Notes: a model not told the origin generated them from the sequence alone. A stretch of 45,382 bases of DNA from Candidatus Heimdallarchaeota archaeon LC_2 (GCA_001940725.1 MDVR01000029.1:1-45382), one strand, 5' to 3'. Numbered from the stretch's first letter, positions 22,610-31,160 are shown. Numbers and translations are program-made.

Positions 22610-23386
22610 ATGGAAGACAAAGAGTTTGAAGAAAAGAAAAGAGCTCACAAAGCAATGGAATCTGCAATGATTCAGGCTGGCAAATTAACAGCAGTCAGTC
22701 TAAGATGGTCATTAGAAGAATTGATCAAAAAAGGAGATAAATATAATCGATTAATCTATGATACACATTTCAAATCATATATTGAGATGATCAACAAAAA
22801 ACGAGATAAGTATTCACAAATATCCTTGGAATCACTTCATCACGGACTCATATTTTCTTGGTACAATCGGGCAATTACGAAATTTCTAAATATGGTGAAT
22901 GTAAAACTTACACTCATCAATGACAAAGAATTATCTGATATTCATTATTTTCATAAGACATATGAAGTAGCATCAGACCTAAAAATGCTATTCATTGAAA
23001 TATTTCATCATTCAGAGGTACATCTAAGATTATTGAACAAGAATAAGGGATACGAGTTAAATGGAACAATGGAGGATCTCATTGGTGTTTTAGATTTAAT
23101 TCCAGAAAGTGAAAATGATTTTCATACCTTGAGGAAAGTTCGAAATAGTATAATACACAACGCAGGGGTCTGGAATAAGAAAAACACAATCTTTAAATTT
23201 AAGGAAAATCCTTATACAATATTCAATGAGTTTCATCATTCAAAGATCGAGTTTACAAAAGGTAAGATAATAATTAACGAAGGATCTTATTTTAATTTGA
23301 TTCCCTATGTTCAATTAATGGATAGACTTGTGGATATTGTATTCGAATATATTGATAACCGTTCTCCTATTTTCTCAACCTCCTAA
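22610..23386 (+). CDS. Second HEPN-motif protein
   Basis: 258 residues from a clear ATG. Almost entirely helical: a charged N-terminus (MEDKEFEEKKRAHKAMESAM), then segments such as LHHGLIFSWYNRAITKFLNM and VASDLKMLFIEIFHHSEVHL. Near residue 178 the sequence reads RKVRNSIIHNAGVW, an R-x4-H motif (Arg178, His183) with Asn directly after Arg, the usual HEPN active-site arrangement. It differs in sequence and architecture from the HEPN protein at 19292-20404, so the two are not simple duplicates. A role as an RNase effector or as a nucleotide-sensing partner of the downstream TIR protein is inference. It is co-directional with the TIR gene, which begins 172 bp later. Confidence 0.65.
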   Translation: MEDKEFEEKKRAHKAMESAMIQAGKLTAVSLRWSLEELIKKGDKYNRLIYDTHFKSYIEMINKKRDKYSQISLESLHHGLIFSWYNRAITKFLNMVNVKLTLINDKELSDIHYFHKTYEVASDLKMLFIEIFHHSEVHLRLLNKNKGYELNGTMEDLIGVLDLIPESENDFHTLRKVRNSIIHNAGVWNKKNTIFKFKENPYTIFNEFHHSKIEFTKGKIIINEGSYFNLIPYVQLMDRLVDIVFEYIDNRSPIFSTS

Positions 23387-23558
23387 ATATTTGAAGTGGA
23401 TTCTAATATTTTTCACTTTTAACCTACTTCCTCAAATACACCAATGATTGGTTGAATACATGAAAAGCAGCATTACTCACGGCTGTTAAACCATACTGTT
23501 TCATTCATCTATTGACGACATTCCATAAATTTTAATATTTGATCGGAATTAAGTGTTC

Positions 23559-24854
23559 ATGGAAAATAATAACTATCAGCATCCCACATCCTGGTGGATT
23601 GAAAATGTATTGCCGACTCAGAAATTTACTAAAGGAGGGAGTACGAAATCTGTACAGACTGAAAGAGAGTTTAAATTATATCTTCATGGAGAAACAGATC
23701 ATGCGTCAGATCCACCATTGGAAATAAATACACTTTTACTAAAATTTATTTCAAATGACGACTGGATAAATAAATGGAATAAATGGAAAAAGGGGTACAA
23801 TAATTTTGTATTGAATTGCTTACAACAGAATTTACCCTTTCATAAACTCAAATTGAAAGATTTAGACTTGCACAACTTGATCATCAATCGGAATGAAAAA
23901 ATTGGAAATATACATCCTACTGAACGTACCTATTTAGACATGCGAGATATTGATTTCAGTTGGTTAGAATTTGACAATGTTAATTTTGATCATTTAGATT
24001 TACATGGGTCCAATTTTTCGCATACTAACATGATGAAAATTGAATTCAATTATTGTAAACTGGAAAATGCCAATTTTATTTTTTCGGGTTTAATATTAAT
24101 AAGGTTTGAAGGATGTAATTTTCGCAATACTTCTTTTCAATTATGCGTATTAGATGTAGCAAAATTTTTCGGTTTTAGTGAGGATGATAATGAAGTTAAT
24201 TATCACAAATCAATATTTTCAACCGTAGACTTTGTATCTTTCAATTTAACAAAAGCTTTGAATATAAATACAATTTTTCATAGACGTAAAGGGGCTGTTG
24301 ATTATGATACTCTTATGATTTCTAAGAATCTTCCTCCAAGTTTTTATTTTGGTTATGGAATCTCTCAAATGTTTATTGATAACTTACCAAGTTTACAATC
24401 TACATCAATTTCGTTTTATGATTGCTTCATATCTTATGCTGAAATAGATGAGCAATTTTCGAAACGTTTATACGACGGACTGACTTCTGCAGGAATACGG
24501 TGTTGGCGTTGGAAAGAAGATTTAAGATATGGTCAAACTATTAGATATGGAATAGAGAGTTCGATAAAAAAGCATGAAAAATTAATTTTAATTTTGAGCA
24601 AAGATTCACTTGAATCACAGGCTGTCATAGATGAAATAGATGCCGGGATCTACCAAGAAAATGAGTTGCGAAAAACAAATAAAACTTATGATTATATTTT
24701 TCCAATTATGTTGGATAAAACAATTATGAGCTGGGATCATCCAAATCAGCGGTTCATTATGCAGAAACATATTGGTGATTTTTGTGATTGGAAACAAGAA
24801 GATGCATTTCAATTATCTTTGCAAAGACTAATTAAAGATCTAAAGAAAATTTAA
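23559..24854 (+). CDS. Pentapeptide-repeat / TIR-domain protein
   Basis: 431 residues from ATG at 23559; a GTG two codons upstream is possible. Residues ~130-210 form a run of about 15 pentapeptide repeats with Phe/Leu at the centre (WLEFDNVNFDHLDLHGSNF; NFRNTSFQL), expected to fold as a right-handed quadrilateral beta-helix. Residues ~286-385 are a TIR domain: YDCFISYAEIDEQFSKRL (strand A and helix), GIRCWRWKEDLRYGQ, LILILSKDSL, then VIDEIDAGI with Glu359 at the position of the catalytic glutamate of NAD-cleaving TIR enzymes. TIR domains in prokaryotic immunity deplete NAD or make signal nucleotides. The repeat part may be the sensor or scaffold (inference). The next gene is an OLD-family nuclease on the same strand, 478 bp away. 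Confidence 0.85.
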   Translation: MENNNYQHPTSWWIENVLPTQKFTKGGSTKSVQTEREFKLYLHGETDHASDPPLEINTLLLKFISNDDWINKWNKWKKGYNNFVLNCLQQNLPFHKLKLKDLDLHNLIINRNEKIGNIHPTERTYLDMRDIDFSWLEFDNVNFDHLDLHGSNFSHTNMMKIEFNYCKLENANFIFSGLILIRFEGCNFRNTSFQLCVLDVAKFFGFSEDDNEVNYHKSIFSTVDFVSFNLTKALNINTIFHRRKGAVDYDTLMISKNLPPSFYFGYGISQMFIDNLPSLQSTSISFYDCFISYAEIDEQFSKRLYDGLTSAGIRCWRWKEDLRYGQTIRYGIESSIKKHEKLILILSKDSLESQAVIDEIDAGIYQENELRKTNKTYDYIFPIMLDKTIMSWDHPNQRFIMQKHIGDFCDWKQEDAFQLSLQRLIKDLKKI

Positions 24855-25332
24855 TTTTCTGAAATTAGGCTTATATGTAACTCAAGGGTGTCTTATTATA
24901 TCTATTTTTCTTATGATTAGGTCTATCAATAAATAATTTCCAAAATGTAAATCGAATGCATAGTATTTGTTCAGCTTGCCTATTATCTAATCTTTTTTAT
25001 GGATGTTGAAGATTATTACGCATATTTTTCAGCCAATCTAAGTAACACACAATTTTAAATCAACACAATCGATTTCTTTGAGGTCATTCTGCATTTGAGT
25101 GATGAGTATGATTTCTATTTCCGTTCTCCATCTATTGATTATTTCAATAAGTAAAGCTACTACTTAGATATACAATGATTCAGTACACATAAGTTCGCAT
25201 AATATCAATACCCTTAGAACAAATCGATTGAAAAATAATCTCGGAAACAATCAAATAATTTCCAAATTAATAAGATCATTTCAGCGTATTATCAAGAAAA
25301 TCTTAATTATGATCTCATAGTAGTAATTGTAT
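24855..25332. other. 478-bp AT-rich spacer between the TIR and OLD genes
   Basis: No convincing reading frame on either strand, no clear inverted repeats and no tRNA-like sequence. It is long enough for a terminator of the TIR gene and a separate promoter for the OLD gene, so co-transcription of the two is not assured. Confidence 0.35.
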
Positions 25333-27540
25333 ATGAAACTGCAAAAACTAATAATATCTAATTTTCTGTCTTATGGTCCAGATCCGATCGAAATAAAATT
25401 TAGTGATTATACGACTATCATTGGACCTAATGGAGTCGGTAAGTCAAATATTTTACGATCTCTTCGATTATTGCTTCAGTTTGAAGATTATAGTAATACT
25501 GCTTATTTCAAGGAGTTATCAGGGATAAATAACGCTCATCCTAATTTGGACATAAGATTTTATTTTGATCTCTCACAAAATGAAATTCAATTAATATCTA
25601 ATTATATTTATTTTCTAATTTTAGGTGGAATGTCAAAAAAACCTTCAAACGATCCAAATAGTATTATGTTAAATGACCTTAGATCATTAATTATCAAACC
25701 ATTAAAAATTGAGCTAGAACAAATTTTTACTTCCCTTGTTATAATACTGCAAACTAATCAAGATGATACAGAAAGAATATTTAGAACCTCATGCGTGGAA
25801 ATTAACGGCGAATTGATAGAAATAGGATATGATGGATTTAATAAATTGGATTTTAATAAATCAAGTAGTTATAATTCTAAATCTTATCTTACTTGTCTAA
25901 TTGAAGAATTAATCAACATTGAGGAAAATGAAGAATTTCCAATACAGAATAAAGTTATGCCTGCATTTTATGATTTGATTCAGAAAATTGATGTTTTGAA
26001 ATTCAAAGATAATTTTCAGTCATCAAATATTAGGGAAGTCCAAGAAATATTTAGAAATTATGAACTTTATATTGATAAATTAAATCGATTGAGAATTACA
26101 AAATACTCTGGTTTAGAAAATACTTCTATCAACCGCCTAATTAATTATATCCTCAAGAACACAATTATTATTTTACCTGAACATAGAGGCTTATTAGAAG
26201 ATCGATCAAAAGATAATGATGGTGAAACTGAACTATCATTAAAAACTCTGGCAAATCTCTTGTTTCAACTTAAAATGGGTAAAATTAAAGAAAAGAGGAA
26301 ACGTTTCGAAGAAATTCAAAAATTATTCCGTGATATGATGAAAATGGATATAGATATTTCTGTAGAAGAAAAATCAGAAGTTATTAGTGATATTGAAGGA
26401 AAAATCTTTCTTGATAAGGAAAAAATTGCGAGTAAATATGGAGATCACACAAAGGATGAAAAATTCGCGACTTTTGGCCTTCAAACAATAAATTATACTC
26501 TTCCTACTCTAGAAATCGATATTATATTCCGACAAATTGATAGTAAAGATAGTGAATGGTTTGGTTTAAATCATGCACCAGGTGGAGCTTATGAATTATT
26601 ACTAGTACTCACAGCGAGTGTGGGGATTACTAATAAACTAATCTTACTTGACGAACCAGGAAGAACTCTACACCCGATTTTACAGATAAAACTTCGTGAA
26701 CAAATTGCGAAAAGATTTATTAGTAATGATGAAATATCGACTCAGATTATTTTAATTACCCATTCACCATATTTAATTAATATTGAAAATCTAGAAAATA
26801 TAATTAGATTATCGAAAAAATTTAATTCAACGTCTACACATTCTTTGATGAAAATCAATGAAAAAAGTATAGAAACAAATTTAAAACTTCAGCAGTTCAT
26901 CAAAAACGTTAATGGAGAAAAGGTGTTTTTTGCAAAAGGTATCATAATTGTTGAAGGAATTACCGAGGTTATCTTGCTTGAAGAATTAGACAAATTAGAG
27001 GAGATTAACCTTGAAATTTCAAAAGAAGGTTGGGAAGTATTAAATCTTGATGGTAAAAATAATTTATACAAAGGTATTCTGATTGCAATATTATTGGATC
27101 TACCATGGTGCGCAATACTTGATTTTGATGCACTTGTGGAAAATGATAAAAATAAATATAATAATAATACAATATTTAAGGATTGTACCATAGGGTGGAC
27201 TCATCAACAAATGGGAGATCATGAAGATATCCTTGCTAGTGATCTATTTTCAACAAATGTGAATCAGACTAGAGAATTTCTAAAAGGAGAAGATAACATT
27301 GAAAATAGAAAGCTTAGAATTAAACTTAAAGACAGTATTAATAAGTTACTTCCGAATATATTTGTGTTTACACAGGATGGAATTGAAAAAGTCATCAACA
27401 AACAAATTGATGGAATACAATTTAGTAAAAATGATATTAAAATTTCTAAAATTAGAAAGGTAACAGAATTGTTAATTCATCAAAAAAATAATGAAATACA
27501 AGATATGATTGAATTTATAAACAATCACATTTCATTGTAA
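25333..27540 (+). CDS. OLD-family ATPase-TOPRIM nuclease
   Basis: 735 residues from ATG at 25333; a TTG two codons upstream is possible. The N-terminal ABC-type ATPase has Walker A GPNGVGKS (31-38), a long helical insertion, then Walker B LILLDEPGRTLHP (Asp440, Glu441), and the switch histidine in LITHSPYL. The C-terminal TOPRIM domain shows IIIVEGITEVILLEEL (Glu541, Glu545), VLNLDGKN and CAILDFDAL (Asp597, Asp599), the acidic residues expected to bind metal. OLD proteins cut or nick DNA and serve in phage exclusion; the Gabija GajA subunit is one. No UvrD-like helicase (GajB) or reverse transcriptase partner is nearby, so this is a solo OLD or a partner of the TIR gene (inference). Confidence 0.88.
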   Translation: MKLQKLIISNFLSYGPDPIEIKFSDYTTIIGPNGVGKSNILRSLRLLLQFEDYSNTAYFKELSGINNAHPNLDIRFYFDLSQNEIQLISNYIYFLILGGMSKKPSNDPNSIMLNDLRSLIIKPLKIELEQIFTSLVIILQTNQDDTERIFRTSCVEINGELIEIGYDGFNKLDFNKSSSYNSKSYLTCLIEELINIEENEEFPIQNKVMPAFYDLIQKIDVLKFKDNFQSSNIREVQEIFRNYELYIDKLNRLRITKYSGLENTSINRLINYILKNTIIILPEHRGLLEDRSKDNDGETELSLKTLANLLFQLKMGKIKEKRKRFEEIQKLFRDMMKMDIDISVEEKSEVISDIEGKIFLDKEKIASKYGDHTKDEKFATFGLQTINYTLPTLEIDIIFRQIDSKDSEWFGLNHAPGGAYELLLVLTASVGITNKLILLDEPGRTLHPILQIKLREQIAKRFISNDEISTQIILITHSPYLINIENLENIIRLSKKFNSTSTHSLMKINEKSIETNLKLQQFIKNVNGEKVFFAKGIIIVEGITEVILLEELDKLEEINLEISKEGWEVLNLDGKNNLYKGILIAILLDLPWCAILDFDALVENDKNKYNNNTIFKDCTIGWTHQQMGDHEDILASDLFSTNVNQTREFLKGEDNIENRKLRIKLKDSINKLLPNIFVFTQDGIEKVINKQIDGIQFSKNDIKISKIRKVTELLIHQKNNEIQDMIEFINNHISL

Positions 27541-27581
27541 TACGGTTACTGACTTTAATTTATTTTATATTTATTTTAACC

Positions 27582-27776
27582 TTGAGTGAATTAATTACTG
27601 TTGGATTTTTTCTTTATCATCATAATATTTTCATATTATCAAAAAATATTGAAAATATGAGACTATGGCCTTTTTTGGATAGGAACGAACAAAAATGGTT
27701 GAAAACAATTTGTGATAATTATAACAAAACTGAATATGAGATTATCAAGGAATTATTAACTAACAACATTTCTTAA
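27582..27776 (+). CDS. Possible small gene downstream of the OLD nuclease
   Basis: Up to 64 residues from TTG at 27582, or 39 from ATG at 27658 (MRLWPFLDRNEQKWLKTICD). It begins 41 bp after the OLD stop on the same strand. The second half looks like a helix-turn-helix of charged residues (DNYNKTEYEIIKELLTNN), but it is too short to identify. It might be a small regulatory or antitoxin-like partner, or chance. Confidence 0.3.
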   Translation: MSELITVGFFLYHHNIFILSKNIENMRLWPFLDRNEQKWLKTICDNYNKTEYEIIKELLTNNIS

Positions 27777-27798
27777 TATCAACTGTTTACAATGTTAT

Positions 27799-28215
27799 GT
27801 GCATATAGTGAGTATTCGCAGATCAACGGGTAACAAATCTAAAAAACGAAAAACCCCATCTCGGTTGAGTAGAGCTGTACGGAAGGGATGGGACACTGCC
27901 ATGAATAAATCTGGTCTGAGGCATACTATCAGACGAATAGATGCACTTGCTGAATGGGATGAACCCAGCAGTCTCAATGAATCACTGACCGCGGATGTTA
28001 TCTCTGGAATACCATTTATAGGATCGAGAAGGGCTATTACACAGGTTAAAAAACATAGATCCGAGAGCATAAGCACCAATATATTTGACGGGGTTGCTGA
28101 GTTCTTCACAGTGGCTGGAAGCACGGTGGCACTGGTATTTCCATCCAACACTATAATTTACACAAAGAAAGAGTATGTTCCAGAGGACTATCAGAAGAAA
28201 ATAAAATATCTATAA
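27799..28215 (+). CDS. Orphan protein with basic N-terminus (138 residues)
   Basis: GTG start (MHIVSIRRSTGNKSKKRK). The N-terminal ~45 residues are strongly basic (SRLSRAVRKGWDTAMNK). Residues ~60-85 contain ADVISGIPFIGSRRAITQVKK and ~95-120 a hydrophobic stretch (VAEFFTVAGSTVALVFP), followed by a charged tail. No family was recognised. The DNA is clearly less AT-rich than the defence genes on its left, and it lies just before a truncated gene and an insertion sequence, so it may be foreign or mobile-element derived. An antisense frame over the same bases (27795-28151) looks like a shadow. Confidence 0.5.
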   Translation: MHIVSIRRSTGNKSKKRKTPSRLSRAVRKGWDTAMNKSGLRHTIRRIDALAEWDEPSSLNESLTADVISGIPFIGSRRAITQVKKHRSESISTNIFDGVAEFFTVAGSTVALVFPSNTIIYTKKEYVPEDYQKKIKYL

Positions 28216-28311
28216 CATACTTACAAGTAATAAGATATGTGATTTCATTTCAGTGCTTCAGTTACTTTCTGCTTTTTGGAAATGCTTTGAAAAATGGTCT
28301 ACAAATTTGAT

Positions 28312-28651
28312 TTATATCAAAATTTTATCATTTATTTTCTTTAACAGTTGAATTGCTTCTTCATCCTCAGAATCCAATTTAAGAAATGATTCAACTTTCG
28401 CTTTTGCTTCTTTATAATCACCCATATTATATAGCACTTCACTCCAATAATAATATATTAGAATATAATTCCCATCTAACTCAATAACTTTTCTATATTT
28501 CTCAATTGCTTCTTCATACCTTTTTAATTCATTTAGAGTAATACCCCAATTAGTGTATGCTAAGACATCAAATGGGTTTATTTCAATTGCTTTTTCATAT
28601 TTTGTAGATGCTTCATCAAATCTATTTAGTCTAGATAGTGTAACATCGATC
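28312..28651 (-). pseudogene. TPR-repeat protein remnant, 5' end missing
   Basis: On the minus strand the bases encode about 110 residues of tetratricopeptide repeats: RLNRFDEASTKYEKAIEINP, AYTNWGITLNELKRYEEAIE, and YNMGDYKEAKAKVESFLKLD, with the Y-x-E-A-I-x-x-Y and Pro-at-helix-end pattern. The frame ends in TAA at 28312-28314. There is no ATG, GTG or TTG start before the first repeat; the frame reaches the left end of the insertion sequence. Rejoining the flanks across the IS does not restore TPR sequence, so the gene had probably lost its front before, or independently of, the insertion. Confidence 0.65.
28648..28651. repeat. Left copy of 4-bp target duplication (GATC)
   Basis: Lies directly outside the left inverted repeat of the IS; the same four bases follow the right inverted repeat at 30329-30332. 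Because GATC is palindromic and sits in CGAT-rich sequence, the exact boundary is uncertain by a few bases. Confidence 0.55.
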
Positions 28652-30328
28652 CAGTCTATCTATCAAAATAAATGTATAACAATTATGCTTATGTCTAATA
28701 AATTAATCGTGAAGCACTATATTCAATGAATAATCTAGTTAAAATCTTTATGGATCTCGATAGATTCTTAAAAGTTAATGATTAGATGTTCTAGTGGGTT
28801 CTCGTTACAAGTTTTCATTAGAAAAAACATCAGAAATTTATCAAAAAACAATTCTTCCTCAATTTACAAAAGATTTGCCACAATCGGTTCTTAATTGTCA
28901 CCGAGGAGTTTCTATGGACATTTGTCTAAATACGCTCTTACTCACCAGTTTAACTAATTCAAGCTTTCAGCAGGTTTATGATAAAATTGACAGTTATGCA
29001 TATCTCGGTTTTACAGAGCTTGAACACATGCCACAAGTTCACTATATTCGCAAGACATTAATAGCATGGGAGAGCAAGGAAATCATTAAACGTCATCGTG
29101 TAATTCTCAAAGATCAGCTTAGGAAGCTGAAAACCACTAAGTTCTGGCAACAAACCCATTCGAATGAAGGAGTGGTATTGGCGTTTGACATCACTGAGAG
29201 AGGATATTTCGGATCCGAAGATGAGCACACTGTGTACAGCAAGGGTCGCACGGTAGCAAAGCGCTGTCATGCATATCTATCAATGCAGATTATGTGTCCA
29301 GGTCAGCGTTTGATTTTAGATGTGGAAGCAGTGTACACTCACAACAAACCCATTGGGAAGCTGATAGCAAAAATGCTCAGTCGTGTACGTAAGCAGGGGT
29401 TGAAGATTAAGCGAATTTATCTTGACCGAGGATTCTACCAGATTGATGTGCTGCGAGAACTTCGCAAGTATTATGCATCAGAGACCTTGATGCCAGCAAT
29501 TCGAACAAAACGAGTAAAAGAGGCGATTGCTCAATGGCATCAAGAACATGGGTTCAAAGCAGGAATGCTGGAGATGCAGCTGGGAAAAGGTAAAAGCATT
29601 GAGCCATACATTTTAGTATTTTCACCATTAGACCCAGACAAACGGCAATCCATTCGAAGAAAGTCTCAGGGAAAAGAAGAGATACATAATTATTATTTAT
29701 TTTTCTGCCTACTCAAACCACCAGAAGTGAGTGATCCGGTGGATATGGAGTTAGTTTTCAACAGGTTAAGCTGGGATTATCGCAACCGCTGGGGAATAGA
29801 AACGGGTTATCGGGTGCTGAAAACCATTTGGGCACAAACCACCTCCAAAGAGTATAGTTTACGGACCTGGTTACTGTGGAATGCAGTCATTCTGTATAAT
29901 ATGTGGGTATTGGGGAGTGTTGAGCTACAAGAGCAAAAAGGCATTCCTAATAGCTATGTATGCTGTGAGGGCAATAGTATAACCAAACCTAGAGTGAAGA
30001 AGATCCCTCGAGAACCCCATGAACGACCACGTCGTCCTTGGGTACCACGTTCGATTCAGAAATTGGATAGGTTTTTGGATGTGATTTTGATGGTTGCACT
30101 CAAATCGCTTCAAAGATTACTAGACCATCCACAAGATGATAATTTTGAGTTGATAAAATAATAAAAAACCGAGATAAGTTTAATGTAAGCGAGATCTGTA
30201 GCGAAAGCTAGCCTGAAGGGAATTGAGAGGGGAAATAATTAGTGATTATTACACGAATTTTGAGAGGAGAAGTGCGTTTAATCAGTTATTTACTAGAACG
30301 AATAGTCATTTTCTAGAAAGATAGACTG
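28652..30328 (+). mobile_element. Complete IS4-type insertion sequence, 1,677 bp
   Basis: Bounded by inverted repeats CAGTCTATCTATC (28652-28664) and its near-perfect complement GAAAGATAGACTG (30316-30328), 12 of 13 matching. GATC flanks both ends as a probable target duplication. It contains one transposase gene on the plus strand (28794-30161), with about 140 bp before it and 167 bp after. The ends and the intact transposase suggest a recent insertion. It inserted into a CGATCGATTGAT sequence resembling the CGAT clusters found further right. Confidence 0.8.
28794..30161 (+). CDS. IS4-type DDE transposase
   Basis: 455 residues from GTG at 28794. Catalytic residues are visible: Asp132 in VLAFDITERGY, Asp211 in RIYLDRGFYQ, and Glu336 in YRNRWGIETGYRVLK. 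This last stretch matches the Y-(2)-R-(3)-E-(6)-K signature exactly (Tyr329, Arg332, Glu336, Lys343), typical of IS4-group transposases and related archaeal families such as ISH3. The enzyme would cut at the inverted repeats and move the element by a cut-and-paste route. The gene has no stops or frameshifts and is likely functional. Its GC content is above that of the neighbouring accessory genes, as expected for a recently arrived element. The start is not certain: an ATG eight bases upstream is followed at once by a stop. Confidence 0.92.
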   Translation: MGSRYKFSLEKTSEIYQKTILPQFTKDLPQSVLNCHRGVSMDICLNTLLLTSLTNSSFQQVYDKIDSYAYLGFTELEHMPQVHYIRKTLIAWESKEIIKRHRVILKDQLRKLKTTKFWQQTHSNEGVVLAFDITERGYFGSEDEHTVYSKGRTVAKRCHAYLSMQIMCPGQRLILDVEAVYTHNKPIGKLIAKMLSRVRKQGLKIKRIYLDRGFYQIDVLRELRKYYASETLMPAIRTKRVKEAIAQWHQEHGFKAGMLEMQLGKGKSIEPYILVFSPLDPDKRQSIRRKSQGKEEIHNYYLFFCLLKPPEVSDPVDMELVFNRLSWDYRNRWGIETGYRVLKTIWAQTTSKEYSLRTWLLWNAVILYNMWVLGSVELQEQKGIPNSYVCCEGNSITKPRVKKIPREPHERPRRPWVPRSIQKLDRFLDVILMVALKSLQRLLDHPQDDNFELIK

Positions 30329-30641
30329 GATCGATTGATATACTTTTTTTGGGATAAGGTGCAGCTTCTTTAAGAATCGATTGATCGATATCGATGAATA
30401 TCCGATGCGAATTATTCTAAATAATCATTTATAACGATGGGTAATTATTTCTTTTAAGAAAACATAGAATATGTTGAAGTGTGCAGATATGCTCCTAGAA
30501 GCCAAGAACATTTCTTGAAAAAATCATATAATTAAGATAAAATATATATCGATGGGCAAACTGTCGATTGTCATCGATTGATCGATCGAATATAGTTTCA
30601 TAAAAGTAAATACAAATTTGTGGGATGGCCGATATGTCGTT
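30162..30641. other. IS tail and spacer with CGAT clusters
   Basis: The first 167 bp are the non-coding right end of the IS. The rest has no gene. Two clusters of CGAT-containing palindromes stand out: 30374-30397 (AATCGATTGATCGATATCGA) and 30548-30590 (ATCGATGGG, GTCGATTGTCATCGATTGATCGATCG). They resemble a third cluster beyond the small regulator gene on the left-pointing strand. Confidence 0.5.
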
Positions 30642-30947
30642 TTATTTAGCCTTAGTCTTATTCCGTTCGAAGAGAGGTTTATGATAAAATACTTCTGTAA
30701 TACAATTAACGCCAAGGCGTTCAATTATTTTATGTTCTTGGGTCTCCTCATATTGGAAGTACACGGATTTCATATTTTTTAGATTGGGAGTCTTTCTTAT
30801 TAAATTTTCATTAAACAGACAATCAAGAGCGTACCGAGTTTCTCTATCCGTTGTCCCAAATAACGACGATAGCTGTTTGACCGTGTTCTTATGTATAGAA
30901 ACAAGATATCGAGGTACGTTAAGGGATAAATCAGGTAATTCTGACAT
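30642..30947 (-). CDS. Small winged-helix DNA-binding protein
   Basis: 101 residues, ATG at 30947. Residues ~15-65 follow a winged-helix pattern: YLVSIHKNTVKQLSSLFGTT (helices 1-2), DRETRYALDCLFNENLI (recognition helix), then RKTPNLKNMKSVYFQY (wing strands). The tail is charged (FERNKTKAK). This is the size and layout of many archaeal single-domain regulators. CGAT repeat clusters lie on both sides, upstream at 31077-31137 and downstream at 30548-30590, and could be its operators (inference). No partner domain or ligand pocket is visible. Confidence 0.65.
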   Translation of the reverse strand: MSELPDLSLNVPRYLVSIHKNTVKQLSSLFGTTDRETRYALDCLFNENLIRKTPNLKNMKSVYFQYEETQEHKIIERLGVNCITEVFYHKPLFERNKTKAK

Positions 30948-31076
30948 GTCAAAAGTAGTTGGTTGATTCTTATTTAAATTTACGCTTTATATTAATGAGA
31001 GTTCCTAGGTAAATTATTTTGATATAGTTGTTACTTTTATAATACAAGTAAATTTTATATAAGTAAAAAAATTCGA

Positions 31077-31137
31077 CCGATCGATAGTTCGTAAATTCAT
31101 CGATAAAAATCGATCGATCGATGCGATGATCATCGAT
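31077..31137. promoter_or_regulatory. Dense CGAT repeat cluster (candidate operator)
   Basis: Eight CGAT units in about 60 bp, including ATCGATCGATCGATG and ATCATCGATACATG. It lies upstream of the winged-helix gene and just past the end of the hydrolase gene. Related clusters occur at 30374-30397 and 30548-30590. Iterated palindromes of this kind often bind a regulator, but none is demonstrated. Confidence 0.45.
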
Positions 31138-31160
31138 ACATGAAGGGTATTTTTGTCGTA

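Noticed and set aside
23559..24854. A Thoeris system based on the TIR protein
   Set aside because: No Sir2 or macro-domain/SLOG (ThsA-like) partner is encoded nearby.
25333..27540. A Gabija system (GajA-type OLD nuclease)
   Set aside because: No UvrD-like helicase gene adjoins it within the window.
27795..28151. A 118-residue minus-strand frame overlapping the orphan gene
   Set aside because: Ser/Leu/Ala-rich antisense shadow; the plus-strand frame has more natural charge distribution.
30374..31137. A CRISPR array suggested by the repeated CGAT clusters
   Set aside because: Units are 4-8 bp and irregularly spaced; there are no long repeats, uniform spacers or cas genes.
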